Shown here: one piece after another, positions 1 to 7,229 of the stretch
How positions within the stretch are numbered: position 1 is the stretch's first letter
How the letters are laid out: each line of letters opens with the position of its first letter
Assembly (NCBI GenBank): GCA_944386695.1
Contig: CALXCB010000005.1
Coordinates: 1 to 49,763, forward strand
Direction of reading: 5' to 3'
Source of the DNA: an uncultured Clostridia bacterium
Lineage (GTDB): Bacteria > Bacillota > Clostridia > TANB77 > CAG-508
DNA length: 49,763 nucleotides
Position numbers and translations under genes: made by a program
The notes under the pieces: generated by a model
What the model was told of the DNA's origin: nothing
The model's input: only the letters and a program-made list of their open reading frames with translations
Database searches by the model: none

Positions 1-53
1 CCTTTTGCAAAAGGAACCGACCCTTTTGCGAAAAGAAACGACCCCAATGAAAA
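1..53. repeat. REP-like intergenic palindrome, type A
   Basis: Partial copy at the window edge of the repeat core CGACCCTTTTGCGAAAAG followed by GAAACGACCCCAATG. The same core recurs near 12290, 20330, 37233 and 47761. It lies directly after the stop codon of sufD and may also act as its transcription end. Confidence 0.7.
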
Positions 54-57
54 ATTA

Positions 58-1107
58 TTATATATTTTCTAAAATTTCCTTTTTTAATTCTTTATTATTT
101 ATTTGTTCTAAAAATTCATTAAATTCTGCTCTTACTATTAACTTTTGTGCATCTTTCACATTAAATCCTCTACTCATTATATAAAATAGTTGTTTAGGAT
201 CAATTTTTCCTGCTGCTGTTGCATGTTCTCCTTCTACATCCTCTTCTGTACATAGAAGTATAGGTAATGCTATTGATTTTGCTTTTTCTGACAAAATCGT
301 ACAATACTCATTTTCACTTCCTTTAGCTTTTTTACATCCTGTTTTAAAGTCTATTGTTCCTTTAAAATTCTTTCTGGCAGTGTCTTTTATTGCTCCTTTT
401 AAATTCATTTCTGCATTTGTTTTTTCACCATATACTTCTATTATGTAGTTTAGATCTATAATTTGGTCTTTTTCACCTAAATAAATTGTATTTATACTAT
501 TATTAGAATTTTCACCTTCTAATGCAGTATAATAATTTGTTATGCTATTTTTTCCTCCAAAATCCACAGTCATATACTTTACTGTAGCTTGATCTTCTAA
601 TATATTTTCTATTGATATAAAATTATTTGCTTCCTTACTCAATAAATTTACTAATATAACATTTGCTCTTGAATTTTTTCCAGCTAATACTTTTATTTGT
701 CCATTATGATAATAACTAAAATCTTCTTTTGATGTATATTTTATGATAATAGTTGCTTTTGCATTTTCCTCTATATTGATAAATATATTATCGATTAATT
801 CTTTGTTTTCTTTTGAAAAAATAAAATCTAATTCTAATTCTTTTTTTAAATTTCCTTGTATGTTTATTTGCAAATCTTTATTTGATTTTTCTTTTATTTG
901 ATTTTTTAATATTTCTCCATTTCCATATTTTATATCATTTTCTTTTTTATCAAAAGTTACCGTAAATTTGTCAATATCTCCACTTATTTTTAATCCGTTA
1001 AAATCTCTTACAGTTTCTGGCAAATCTATATTTTCTAGCTTTATGTTATTTATTCCATAATTTCTTGCTGTTCTTATTGGCGTTTGATTTAGTGTTAAAT
1101 TTGTCAT
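58..1107 (-). CDS. sufD: SufD-like Fe-S cluster scaffold subunit
   Basis: This 349-aa protein is the SufD partner of the SufBCD complex, which builds iron-sulfur clusters in the cytosol using SufC ATP hydrolysis. The N-terminal half is poorly conserved. The C-terminal third carries the SufB/SufD beta-helix end with EGEHATAAGKID and the following helix FYIMSRGFNVKDAQKLIV, typical of SufD. Its ATG overlaps the stop of sufB as TAATG, so the two are translationally coupled. It is the last gene of a regulator-sufC-sufB-sufD operon. There is no sufS or sufU in the window, so a cysteine desulfurase must lie elsewhere. Confidence 0.93.
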   Translation of the reverse strand: MTNLTLNQTPIRTARNYGINNIKLENIDLPETVRDFNGLKISGDIDKFTVTFDKKENDIKYGNGEILKNQIKEKSNKDLQINIQGNLKKELELDFIFSKENKELIDNIFINIEENAKATIIIKYTSKEDFSYYHNGQIKVLAGKNSRANVILVNLLSKEANNFISIENILEDQATVKYMTVDFGGKNSITNYYTALEGENSNNSINTIYLGEKDQIIDLNYIIEVYGEKTNAEMNLKGAIKDTARKNFKGTIDFKTGCKKAKGSENEYCTILSEKAKSIALPILLCTEEDVEGEHATAAGKIDPKQLFYIMSRGFNVKDAQKLIVRAEFNEFLEQINNKELKKEILENI

Positions 1108-2505
1108 TATCCTATCGCTCCTTCCAATTCTAGATTGATTAAATTATTCATTTCTACTGCATATTCAATAGGAAGTGCTTTCGAGATCGGTTCTGCAAAT
1201 CCTCTTACAATCATTGCTTTTGCGTCTTCTTCTGATAGTCCTCTTGACATTAAATAAAAAATAGATTGATCACTAATTTTTCCTATTTTTGCTTCATGTG
1301 AAAATTCTACCTCATCTGTTCTTACATCATTTACAGGTATTGTATCAGAACGAGATTGTGAATCTAACATTAATGATTCACAAGACACTGTACATTTTGA
1401 ATTTTTTGCATTTTCATTAATTCGAACCAATGACCTGTAAGTTGCAATTCCCCCATTTTTGGAAATTGATTTTGAATTAATAACACTTGATGTGTTTGGA
1501 CTATTGTGAATTACTTTAAATCCTGTATCTAGATTTTGCCCTTTTCCAGCAAATGATATTCCTGTATATTCTGTTTTTGCTCCCTCTCCATTTAATATAC
1601 TCATTGGATAAAGCATTGATATTTTTGAACCAAATGAACCTGAAACCCAATCTACTTGTGCATTTTTTCCTACAATTGCTTTTTTGGTATTTAGGTTTAA
1701 CATGTTTTTAGACCAATTTTCTATTGTTGAATATCTTAAATATGCGTTATCTTTTACATATAGCTCTACACAACCAGCATGCAAATTTACTTTATTGTAT
1801 TTTGGTGCACTACAACCTTCAATAAAATGAAGAGATGCTCCCTCATCTACTATGATTAGAGTATGTTCAAATTGTCCTGATTCTGGTGAGTTTAGTCTGA
1901 AATATGATTGAAGTGGTATTTCTACTTTTACACCTTTTGGGACATATACAAAAGAGCCTCCTGACCAAACAGCTCCATGAAGTGCTACAAATTTATGGTC
2001 ATAGATTGGAACACATTTCATAAAATGTGCTTTTACAATATCTGGATATTCTCTTACTGCTGTTTCCATATCTGTGTATATAACACCTTGCTCTAAAAGC
2101 TCTTTTTTCATACTATGATATACGACTTCTGAATCATATTGAGCTCCTACTCCTGCTAAGCTTCTTTTTTCTGCTTCTGGAATTCCGAAGTTTATCAAAA
2201 GTGTTTTTTATGTCTTCTGGTACTTCATCCCAGTTTCCTGTCATTTTTGATTTTGGCCTTACATATGTTGCTATTTCGTCCATATTTAGTTCTGATAAAT
2301 CTGGTCCCCATGTTGGAAGTTCTAGCTTGTTATATACTTCTAAAGCTTTTTGTCTAAATTCTCTCATCCAGTCCGGATCATTTTTTTGGTTTGATATTTC
2401 TTCTATTATTTCAGGGGTTAAACCTTTTTTTATTTTGAAATCGTATTCGTCTTTGTTTTTAATATCATAGATGTTTCTATCTATTTCTTCTAAATTTGTT
2501 TTCAT
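1107..2505 (-). CDS. sufB: SufB Fe-S scaffold, split by a +1 frame break at CGG
   Basis: SufB is the core scaffold of the SufBCD complex. Two overlapping frames together make one full SufB. The first (from ATG 2505) holds the N-terminal domain with PTWGPDLSELNMDEIATYVR. The second holds GIPEAEKRSLAGVGAQYDSE through the beta-helix to a C-terminal FYLMSRGLSEEDAKAMIVRG. The frame changes at CTT CGG AAT (CGG at 2187-2185). Skipping the C gives CTT GGA ATT, the conserved Leu-Gly-Ile, and a total of 465 aa, the usual SufB length. Unshifted translation would run about 17 wrong residues to a stop. It could be an assembly indel, but six other genes here break at the same codon. Confidence 0.9.
2185..2187 (-). 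other. Putative CGG +1 recoding site in sufB
   Basis: Sense context is AAA CTT CGG AAT. The frame before it and the frame after it are both clearly SufB. The restored residue is the conserved Gly of the motif LGIPEAE. Confidence 0.75.
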
Positions 2506-2535
2506 GTTTTATTTCCTTTCATAAGCTTGAAAATC

Positions 2536-3273
2536 TTATTTATAATTTTTATATCCATTTTCTTCAATTTCTTTCGCCAGTTCTTTTGTTCCTGTTTTGA
2601 CAATTTTTCCATTTACAAGAATATGAACATAATCAGGCTCTAAATTACGCAAAATTTTATTATTATGAGTTATAATAAGTACTGCATTTTCATTTGTTTT
2701 AAACATTTCAATTCCTTTTGATACTGTTTTAATTGCATCTACATCTAATCCTGAATCTGTTTCATCTAGAATAGCAAGCTTAGGATTTAAAACTAACATT
2801 TGAAGAATTTCATTTTTCTTTTTTTCTCCTCCTGAAAAGCCTACATTTAGGCTTCTTTCAGCATACTCTGGTTTCATCTGAAGTTCTTGCATATGTTTTT
2901 TTACTTCATCTTTAAATTGAAATATTTTTACAGGTTTACCTGTTATTTTATTTTTAGCATATTTTAGAAAATTAGTTACTGTTATTCCAGGTATTTCTTC
3001 TGGTGATTGGAAAGACATAAATATTCCTTTTTTTGCTATTTCATCTGTTTTTAGATTTGTAATATCTTCCCCTTCAAATATTATATTTCCCTTTATTTTA
3101 TTATATGCTGGATTATTTAAAATTGCATTTGCTGTTGTTGTTTTTCCAGAACCATTTGGTCCCATTATTACGTGAACTTCACCTTTATTTATTTTCAAGT
3201 TGATTCCTTTTAAGATTTCTTTTTCCTCAGCATTTACATATAAATCATTTATTTCTAAAAGTTCTTTATTCAT
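2536..3273 (-). CDS. sufC: SufC ATPase of the Fe-S assembly complex
   Basis: This 245-aa ABC-type ATPase powers SufBCD. Walker A is GPNGSGKTT near residue 38-46, the signature is NVGFSGGEKKK near residue 144, and Walker B is KLAILDETDSGLD near residue 165-177, with a His switch in LIITHNN. The DETDSGLD version of Walker B is characteristic of SufC as opposed to transport ATPases. It has no membrane segments. Its start overlaps the end of the upstream regulator by 8 bases, and it is followed by sufB after about 30 bases, so all four genes look like one transcript. Confidence 0.96.
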   Translation of the reverse strand: MNKELLEINDLYVNAEEKEILKGINLKINKGEVHVIMGPNGSGKTTTANAILNNPAYNKIKGNIIFEGEDITNLKTDEIAKKGIFMSFQSPEEIPGITVTNFLKYAKNKITGKPVKIFQFKDEVKKHMQELQMKPEYAERSLNVGFSGGEKKKNEILQMLVLNPKLAILDETDSGLDVDAIKTVSKGIEMFKTNENAVLIITHNNKILRNLEPDYVHILVNGKIVKTGTKELAKEIEENGYKNYK

Positions 3274-3730
3274 TATTTTCTACTCCTTGCTTTATTTTTC
3301 TTCTCTTACATGAACGGCATCTTTCTTTAGCTATGTCATATCCGCAATCTAAGTCTGTTAAATTTAAAACTTTATGTACATATTTTGCCAATTTATTTAT
3401 GGTATTATCCTTCATATTTAATTTTATTTTTTCAGCTTCAGCTTTTGCCTCTTCTTCAGTTATACCAAGTACATCTTTTAAAAATACATATACAATATCA
3501 TATGCTTCTAGAATTTTTTTTGCTAAATCTATCCCTTTACTGGTTAGCTCTATTTTTCCATATGTTTCATAATTTACTAGCTCATTTTCTTTTAGATTAT
3601 TTATAGCTTTGTTTACACTTGGTTTACTACAACTCATAGCTTTGGCTATGTCTGTTACTCTTATTTCTTTATTTTTTATTTGCAGTACATACATTGTTTT
3701 TAAATATTCTTCTAACGCTTTTGATACCAT
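3266..3730 (-). CDS. DtxR/MntR-like regulator with Cys-rich tail, likely suf regulator
   Basis: This 154-aa protein starts with a winged helix (residues about 1-65; RVTDIAKAMSCSKPSVNKAI is the helix-turn-helix). It continues with a helical dimerisation region like DtxR/MntR metal regulators. The C-terminus carries Cys residues in DLDCGYDIAKERCRSCKRRK. They could bind an Fe-S cluster or metal, so the protein may sense Fe-S status as IscR or SufR do in other bacteria; that role is inference. It is the first gene of the suf operon, preceded by a consensus promoter with a GTTAAC dyad, consistent with autoregulation. Confidence 0.8.
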   Translation of the reverse strand: MVSKALEEYLKTMYVLQIKNKEIRVTDIAKAMSCSKPSVNKAINNLKENELVNYETYGKIELTSKGIDLAKKILEAYDIVYVFLKDVLGITEEEAKAEAEKIKLNMKDNTINKLAKYVHKVLNLTDLDCGYDIAKERCRSCKRRKIKQGVENNE

Positions 3731-3744
3731 TTTATTCTCCTTTT

Positions 3745-3789
3745 GTTAACTTTGGTTAACATTATATTATAAACTTAAATACTTGTCAA
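3745..3789 (-). promoter_or_regulatory. suf operon promoter with GTTAAC dyad
   Basis: On the minus strand TTGACA (3789-3784), a 17-base spacer and TATAAT (3766-3761) make a perfect vegetative promoter. Immediately downstream is GTTAAC-CAAA-GTTAAC (3760-3745), a repeated palindrome overlapping the likely transcription start. It is well placed as an operator for the adjacent regulator. A Shine-Dalgarno AAGGAG and the ATG follow. Confidence 0.85.
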
Positions 3790-3816
3790 TATATTTTTGA
3801 AAAAACTTATCAAAAC

Positions 3817-3848
3817 AGCCCTGTGCAAAATAAATTCTGCACAGGGCT
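3817..3848 (-). terminator. Intrinsic terminator after the 3856-4254 gene
   Basis: A perfect 11-bp stem AGCCCTGTGCA / TGCACAGGGCT with a 10-base loop. It is followed on the minus strand by GTTTTG and T-rich sequence and separates the foreign gene from the suf promoter. Confidence 0.75.
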
Positions 3849-3855
3849 ATTTCTT

Positions 3856-4254
3856 TCAGTTTTGAACCTGATAAATAATTGTTTCAGGTTCATCAAAGAC
3901 ATTAGTGCCACGCCCTCGTGTCTTTATCTTTTTTAGTGAGATCCACATTTCCACATCTGATGGAAATGTGGCATCTTCAATACCGGCAAACTCCTTTGCC
4001 AAATAGAGAAGATCCTCACCTTCCTTTCCTTCAGTGCACAAAAGTTCTTTTGCGTACTGAAGTTTTTGATTTTTCTCAAGTAAATCTAAAAGAAGTAATG
4101 AAAACAATACTTTTTTAAAGTCCTGCCTTTTTACTTCTTCTGCTTCACTTAAGTAGAGCCTTTCAGCCCACCAAGAGGAAGCAGCTTCTGCCACTAACCG
4201 GCAAGCTTCTACTTGAGTTCTCGGTTTAATGACATTTGTGACATTTGTTGCCAT
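3856..4254 (-). CDS. Uncharacterised 132-aa protein, paralog 1 of a WWA-R-L pair
   Basis: I do not recognise the family. The protein has a helical N-terminal segment VEACRLVAEAASSWWAERL (residues about 16-34), shared with the neighbour at 4460 as a C-R-x-x-A-E-x-A-S-x-W-W-A-x-R-L pattern. No signal peptide or membrane segment is visible. Base composition is clearly richer in GC than the surroundings, which suggests recent transfer. It contains one in-frame CGG (4200-4198) at the conserved Arg. If CGG shifted frame here, translation would stop within two codons. It has its own promoter and terminator. Confidence 0.7.
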   Translation of the reverse strand: MATNVTNVIKPRTQVEACRLVAEAASSWWAERLYLSEAEEVKRQDFKKVLFSLLLLDLLEKNQKLQYAKELLCTEGKEGEDLLYLAKEFAGIEDATFPSDVEMWISLKKIKTRGRGTNVFDEPETIIYQVQN

Positions 4255-4353
4255 ATCTTCCCCCTTCTTTCAACATCCTTAAAGGAGTAATTTCCACCTA
4301 AAATATTGATGGAACCGGAGATTTTCACTCCTAATACCTTGTTTCTGTCAATG

Positions 4354-4382
4354 ATTTTACCAATACTACATATACTTGTCAA
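4354..4382 (-). promoter_or_regulatory. Promoter of the 3856-4254 gene
   Basis: TTGACA (4382-4377), 17-base spacer, TAAAAT (4359-4354) on the minus strand. It leaves an untranslated leader of roughly 90 bases that can form short GGAG/CTCC hairpins before a GGGGG Shine-Dalgarno. Confidence 0.75.
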
Positions 4383-4403
4383 GTATCTTTTTTTAGAAAA
4401 AAT

Positions 4404-4443
4404 GAGATCCTTATGTATGAATAAACCATACATAAGAACCTCA
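4404..4443 (-). terminator. Intrinsic terminator after the 4460-4828 gene
   Basis: Stem TTATGTATG / CATACATAA extended by GAG/CTC, then CATTTTTTC on the minus strand. Confidence 0.8.
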
Positions 4444-4459
4444 CAATTAAATATGAACT

Positions 4460-4828
4460 TTATTCATATAAGGTTTCATATTGTATCTTTTCCCCTATAT
4501 GAGAGTAGTGTTCAACTGTAAGTTTATTAGCCTGTATCTCCATAGTCCACAGCCGTGGAAATGATTGTGGCAGTATTCCTACTTTGTACATTATACTCTC
4601 CAGAACGCTCCCTGGCTCTGGACCATCATATGTCGTTGCCAGACAAAACGCTTCATCTGGATATGACATAAGCTCTTCAAGGACAGAAATAAAGATAATT
4701 TCCTTTACTTCTGTTCTTTTTTGCTCAGAATACATATCATCATTTAATGTAAGCCTTCTAGCCCACCAATTTGATGCTATTTCTGCTATTTTCCGACAAG
4801 TTTCCCTTACATCTTCTCTTTTTTTCAT
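4460..4828 (-). CDS. Uncharacterised protein, paralog 2 of a WWA-R-L pair
   Basis: Family not recognised. It shares with the 3856-4254 product the block ETCRKIAEIASNWWARRL and a distal FP-containing segment (QSFPRLWTMEIQ). The open frame extends upstream to 4897, but that part lies across the promoter. A strong AGGAGG sits 9 bases before the ATG at 4828 and 3 bases before an in-frame ATG at 4834, so the real product is about 122-124 aa. Two in-frame CGG codons encode Arg (4795-4793 and 4555-4553). The first matches the CGG position of paralog 1. The gene is richer in GC than its neighbours and is probably acquired. Confidence 0.68.
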   Translation of the reverse strand: MKKREDVRETCRKIAEIASNWWARRLTLNDDMYSEQKRTEVKEIIFISVLEELMSYPDEAFCLATTYDGPEPGSVLESIMYKVGILPQSFPRLWTMEIQANKLTVEHYSHIGEKIQYETLYE

Positions 4829-4861
4829 GTCCATATTCCTCCTGACATTTTTAATAGAACA

Positions 4862-4890
4862 ATTATAATTCAATTTACATAAAATGTCAA
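4862..4890 (-). promoter_or_regulatory. Consensus promoter of the 4460-4828 gene
   Basis: TTGACA (4890-4885), 17-base spacer, TATAAT (4867-4862). The promoter decides the start: any ATG upstream of about 4855 cannot be used from it. Confidence 0.85.
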
Positions 4891-4899
4891 ATTTCATTA

Positions 4900-6228
4900 T
4901 TACATATCTTTTTCTAACTTTTCTCTTACTATTATTCTAATAGGTGTCCCTTGCAAATCAAATTCTTTACGTATTTGATTTACTAAATACCTTTCATAAG
5001 AAAAATGTAATAAATCTTTTTTATTCACAAATATTACAAATGTTGGAGGCTTTATAGATACCTGTGTGCCATAAAGTATTTTCAATCTTTTTCCTTTATC
5101 TGATGGTGGCTGAACTACAGCTATTGCTTCATTTATTACTTGATTTAGTTGTCCTGTTGTAATTCTTTTGCTATTATTTTGGGCAACTTCATTTATCATT
5201 CCAAAAAGTTTATTTACTCTTTGTCCTGTTTTAGCAGATATAAATATTATTGGAGCATAAGATAAATATGATAATTTATTATAAATTTCTTTTTTATATT
5301 TTTCTAATGTTCCAGTCGTTTTTTCATATTCATCCCATTTATTTACGACAATTATAACTCCTTTACCTGCTTCATGCGCCTCACCTGCTATTTTAGCATC
5401 TTGATCTGTTACTCCTTCACAAGCATCTATTAACATTAAACATACATCTGCTCTTTCAATTGCTAGAATTGACCTCATTACACTATATTTTTCAATTTTA
5501 TCTGTTACTTTACTTTTTCTTCTTATTCCAGCTGTATCAATAAATGTATATTTTCCATTTTCATTTTCGAAATATGAATCTATTGCATCACGTGTTGTTC
5601 CTGCTATATCACTTACTATATTACGATTCTCACCTAATATTTTATTAATTAATGATGACTTTCCTACATTTGGCTTTCCTATTACTGCAACTTTAATTCT
5701 CTCATTATCTTCCTCATTTTCTTCTTTTGCAGGGAATTTTTCATAAATTTTATCTAATACATCTCCTATTCCTTTTGCATTTGCTGCTGAAACAGGCATA
5801 GGTTCTCCTAATCCTAATTTATAAAATTCATATATATCATTTTCAAATTTTTGATAGTCATCTGCTTTATTGCATACAAGAATAATTGGCTTTTTTGATT
5901 TTTTTAGCATTAACGCTATTTCCTCATCAGCTGCTGTAACTCCTTGGCGTATATCTGTTAAGAAAACTATTACATCTGCTAAATCGATTGCTATATTTGC
6001 TTGTAATCTCATTTGAGAAAGAATTACTTCTGATGATTCTGGTTCTATTCCTCCTGTATCTATTAATGTAAAGTCTCTACCTCTCCAATTTGACTCTCCA
6101 TATACTCTATCTCTTGTAACTCCTGGTGTATCTTCAACTATTGAAATTCTACTTCCTACTATATAGTTAAAAAATGTTGACTTTCCAACATTTGGTTTTC
6201 CTATTATTGCTACTATTGGTTTTGACAT
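4900..6228 (-). CDS. der: Ribosome-associated GTPase Der (EngA)
   Basis: Der is an essential GTPase with two consecutive G domains that helps assemble the 50S ribosomal subunit. The 442-aa product shows GKPNVGKSTFFN (residue about 11), DTPGVTRDR and DTGG in the first domain. It repeats GKPNVGKSSLIN, AGTTRDA, DTAGIRRKSK and NKWDEY in the second domain from about residue 183. A KH-like C-terminal domain (PPTFVIFVN) follows. Length and order match the family. I found no CGG trinucleotide in the gene in any frame. It stands alone. Confidence 0.97.
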   Translation of the reverse strand: MSKPIVAIIGKPNVGKSTFFNYIVGSRISIVEDTPGVTRDRVYGESNWRGRDFTLIDTGGIEPESSEVILSQMRLQANIAIDLADVIVFLTDIRQGVTAADEEIALMLKKSKKPIILVCNKADDYQKFENDIYEFYKLGLGEPMPVSAANAKGIGDVLDKIYEKFPAKEENEEDNERIKVAVIGKPNVGKSSLINKILGENRNIVSDIAGTTRDAIDSYFENENGKYTFIDTAGIRRKSKVTDKIEKYSVMRSILAIERADVCLMLIDACEGVTDQDAKIAGEAHEAGKGVIIVVNKWDEYEKTTGTLEKYKKEIYNKLSYLSYAPIIFISAKTGQRVNKLFGMINEVAQNNSKRITTGQLNQVINEAIAVVQPPSDKGKRLKILYGTQVSIKPPTFVIFVNKKDLLHFSYERYLVNQIRKEFDLQGTPIRIIVREKLEKDM

Positions 6229-6285
6229 TTTTTCACCTCTTAATTTTATAACTTTTCTATTTTGTAGCTTAAACTACATCTTTTT

Positions 6286-6852
6286 TTAATCTATTTTTCC
6301 TTCTAATGCTATTTCTCTTAACATTTCATTATAATCATTTTCTGTTACACGTAAATCTGTATTTTTACTTAATATTTGCAAAAAATACTCTGAATAAATC
6401 TCTTTCATTACTTGATTTGGTATTTTTAATATTGTTTTTTCAAATATATCTCCTAATAGTTCGTTTGCAAAATGATCGTATTCGTCTATTATTACATATA
6501 TTTTTTCTTCTGGTTTTTGTAATTCAAATGCTTTAAATAAATTATCTAATATATTTTCTGCTTCTTGTTCTTCATTTATATAAAAATCTATCTGATAAAT
6601 TCCAATAAAACTTCTAATCGCTGTAATTACTTTTTCTTTGAAGCCTTTTATTGTACTCTCTGGTGTATCTGTACTCATTCCTGAAAAATTGAATTTTAAT
6701 ATATGGTAACTATTTTTTAATTTTGTTGGATTTTTTCCTATATATGTATTTCCATATAATTTTTCAAATTTATCTGCTTTTCTTACATCATAATAGTTTT
6801 CTAATGTGCTTGTAAATAATGTTTTTCCAAACTTTCTTGGACGTAAAAACAT
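6286..6852 (-). pseudogene. Remnant of an AAA-ATPase-like / PD-(D/E)XK family protein
   Basis: The 188-aa frame begins in the middle of what would be the P-loop region (MFLRPRKFGKTLFTSTLENY). It runs through the typical SYHILKFNFSGMS and a Walker-B-like YVIIDEYDHFANELL and ends soon after. Family members are usually about 500-550 aa, with an N-terminal NYYYVDKT-like segment and a C-terminal nuclease-like domain. Both ends are missing here and I cannot find them in other frames nearby. This is therefore a truncated relic, not a frameshift of the CGG kind. These genes are often multicopy in gut anaerobes. Confidence 0.75.
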
Positions 6853-6961
6853 TTCTTCATTTCATACCACTTCCTTGTATTTTTTATTTGTAGTTTAACT
6901 ACTTTTCCTATTTTACTACACAATATTAAATTTAGCAAGTGTAAAATCATTAGCAAAACTA

Positions 6962-7002
6962 GACCGGTTCTTTTGAAGGCAAAAGTTTCAAAAAAACCGG
7001 TC
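6962..7002. repeat. REP-like palindrome, type B (GACCGGTT)
   Basis: GACCGGTT at 6962-6969 and AACCGGTC at 6995-7002 flank an A/T-rich centre. The same ACCGGTTCTTTT core occurs near 17814, 24291 and 42135. It sits between the ATPase remnant and the DGR target gene. Confidence 0.65.
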
Positions 7003-7084
7003 GTGGTTAGTTTTATCAATTTTATATTACATAATCTTTTTACATATTATAATGTTGTGTTGCAAACAAAGGTTTGTGGCGAGC

Positions 7085-7115
7085 TTGGTAATAGGTGCTT
7101 TCCACCTATTACCAA
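7085..7115. other. Perfect 13-bp hairpin downstream of the DGR variable region
   Basis: TTGGTAATAGGTG and CACCTATTACCAA form a perfect inverted repeat with a 5-base loop, about 115 bases beyond the stop codon of the variable protein. No T-run follows on either strand, so it is not a standard terminator. Known DGR targets often carry a hairpin just beyond the variable repeat that promotes mutagenic homing. The longer distance here makes that an inference. The 6853-7229 stretch also has CCCCCC/GGGGG at 7183-7204 and a tandem TCAGGATAC at 7205-7213 and 7220-7228. No gene is seen in it. Confidence 0.5.
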
Positions 7116-7229
7116 CCTTCGTGTGAGCTAGTTTCTCTTCCTGTGTCTAGTTATTACTGCATTTAGATGTGTACAAGCTTCTCCCCCCTGTTCTAGCTTG
7201 GGGGTCAGGATACACTGGTTCAGGATACC

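Noticed and set aside
4829..4897. N-terminal extension of the 4460 gene
   Set aside because: It overlaps the consensus promoter, and the Shine-Dalgarno lies at 4828-4845.
6286..6852. ATPase remnant as an eighth CGG recoding case
   Set aside because: There is no in-frame CGG and the missing ends are not present in another frame; it is truncated.
6801..7019. Overlapping 72-aa frame upstream of the ATPase remnant
   Set aside because: No ATPase-family sequence, crosses a REP-like palindrome, no ribosome site.
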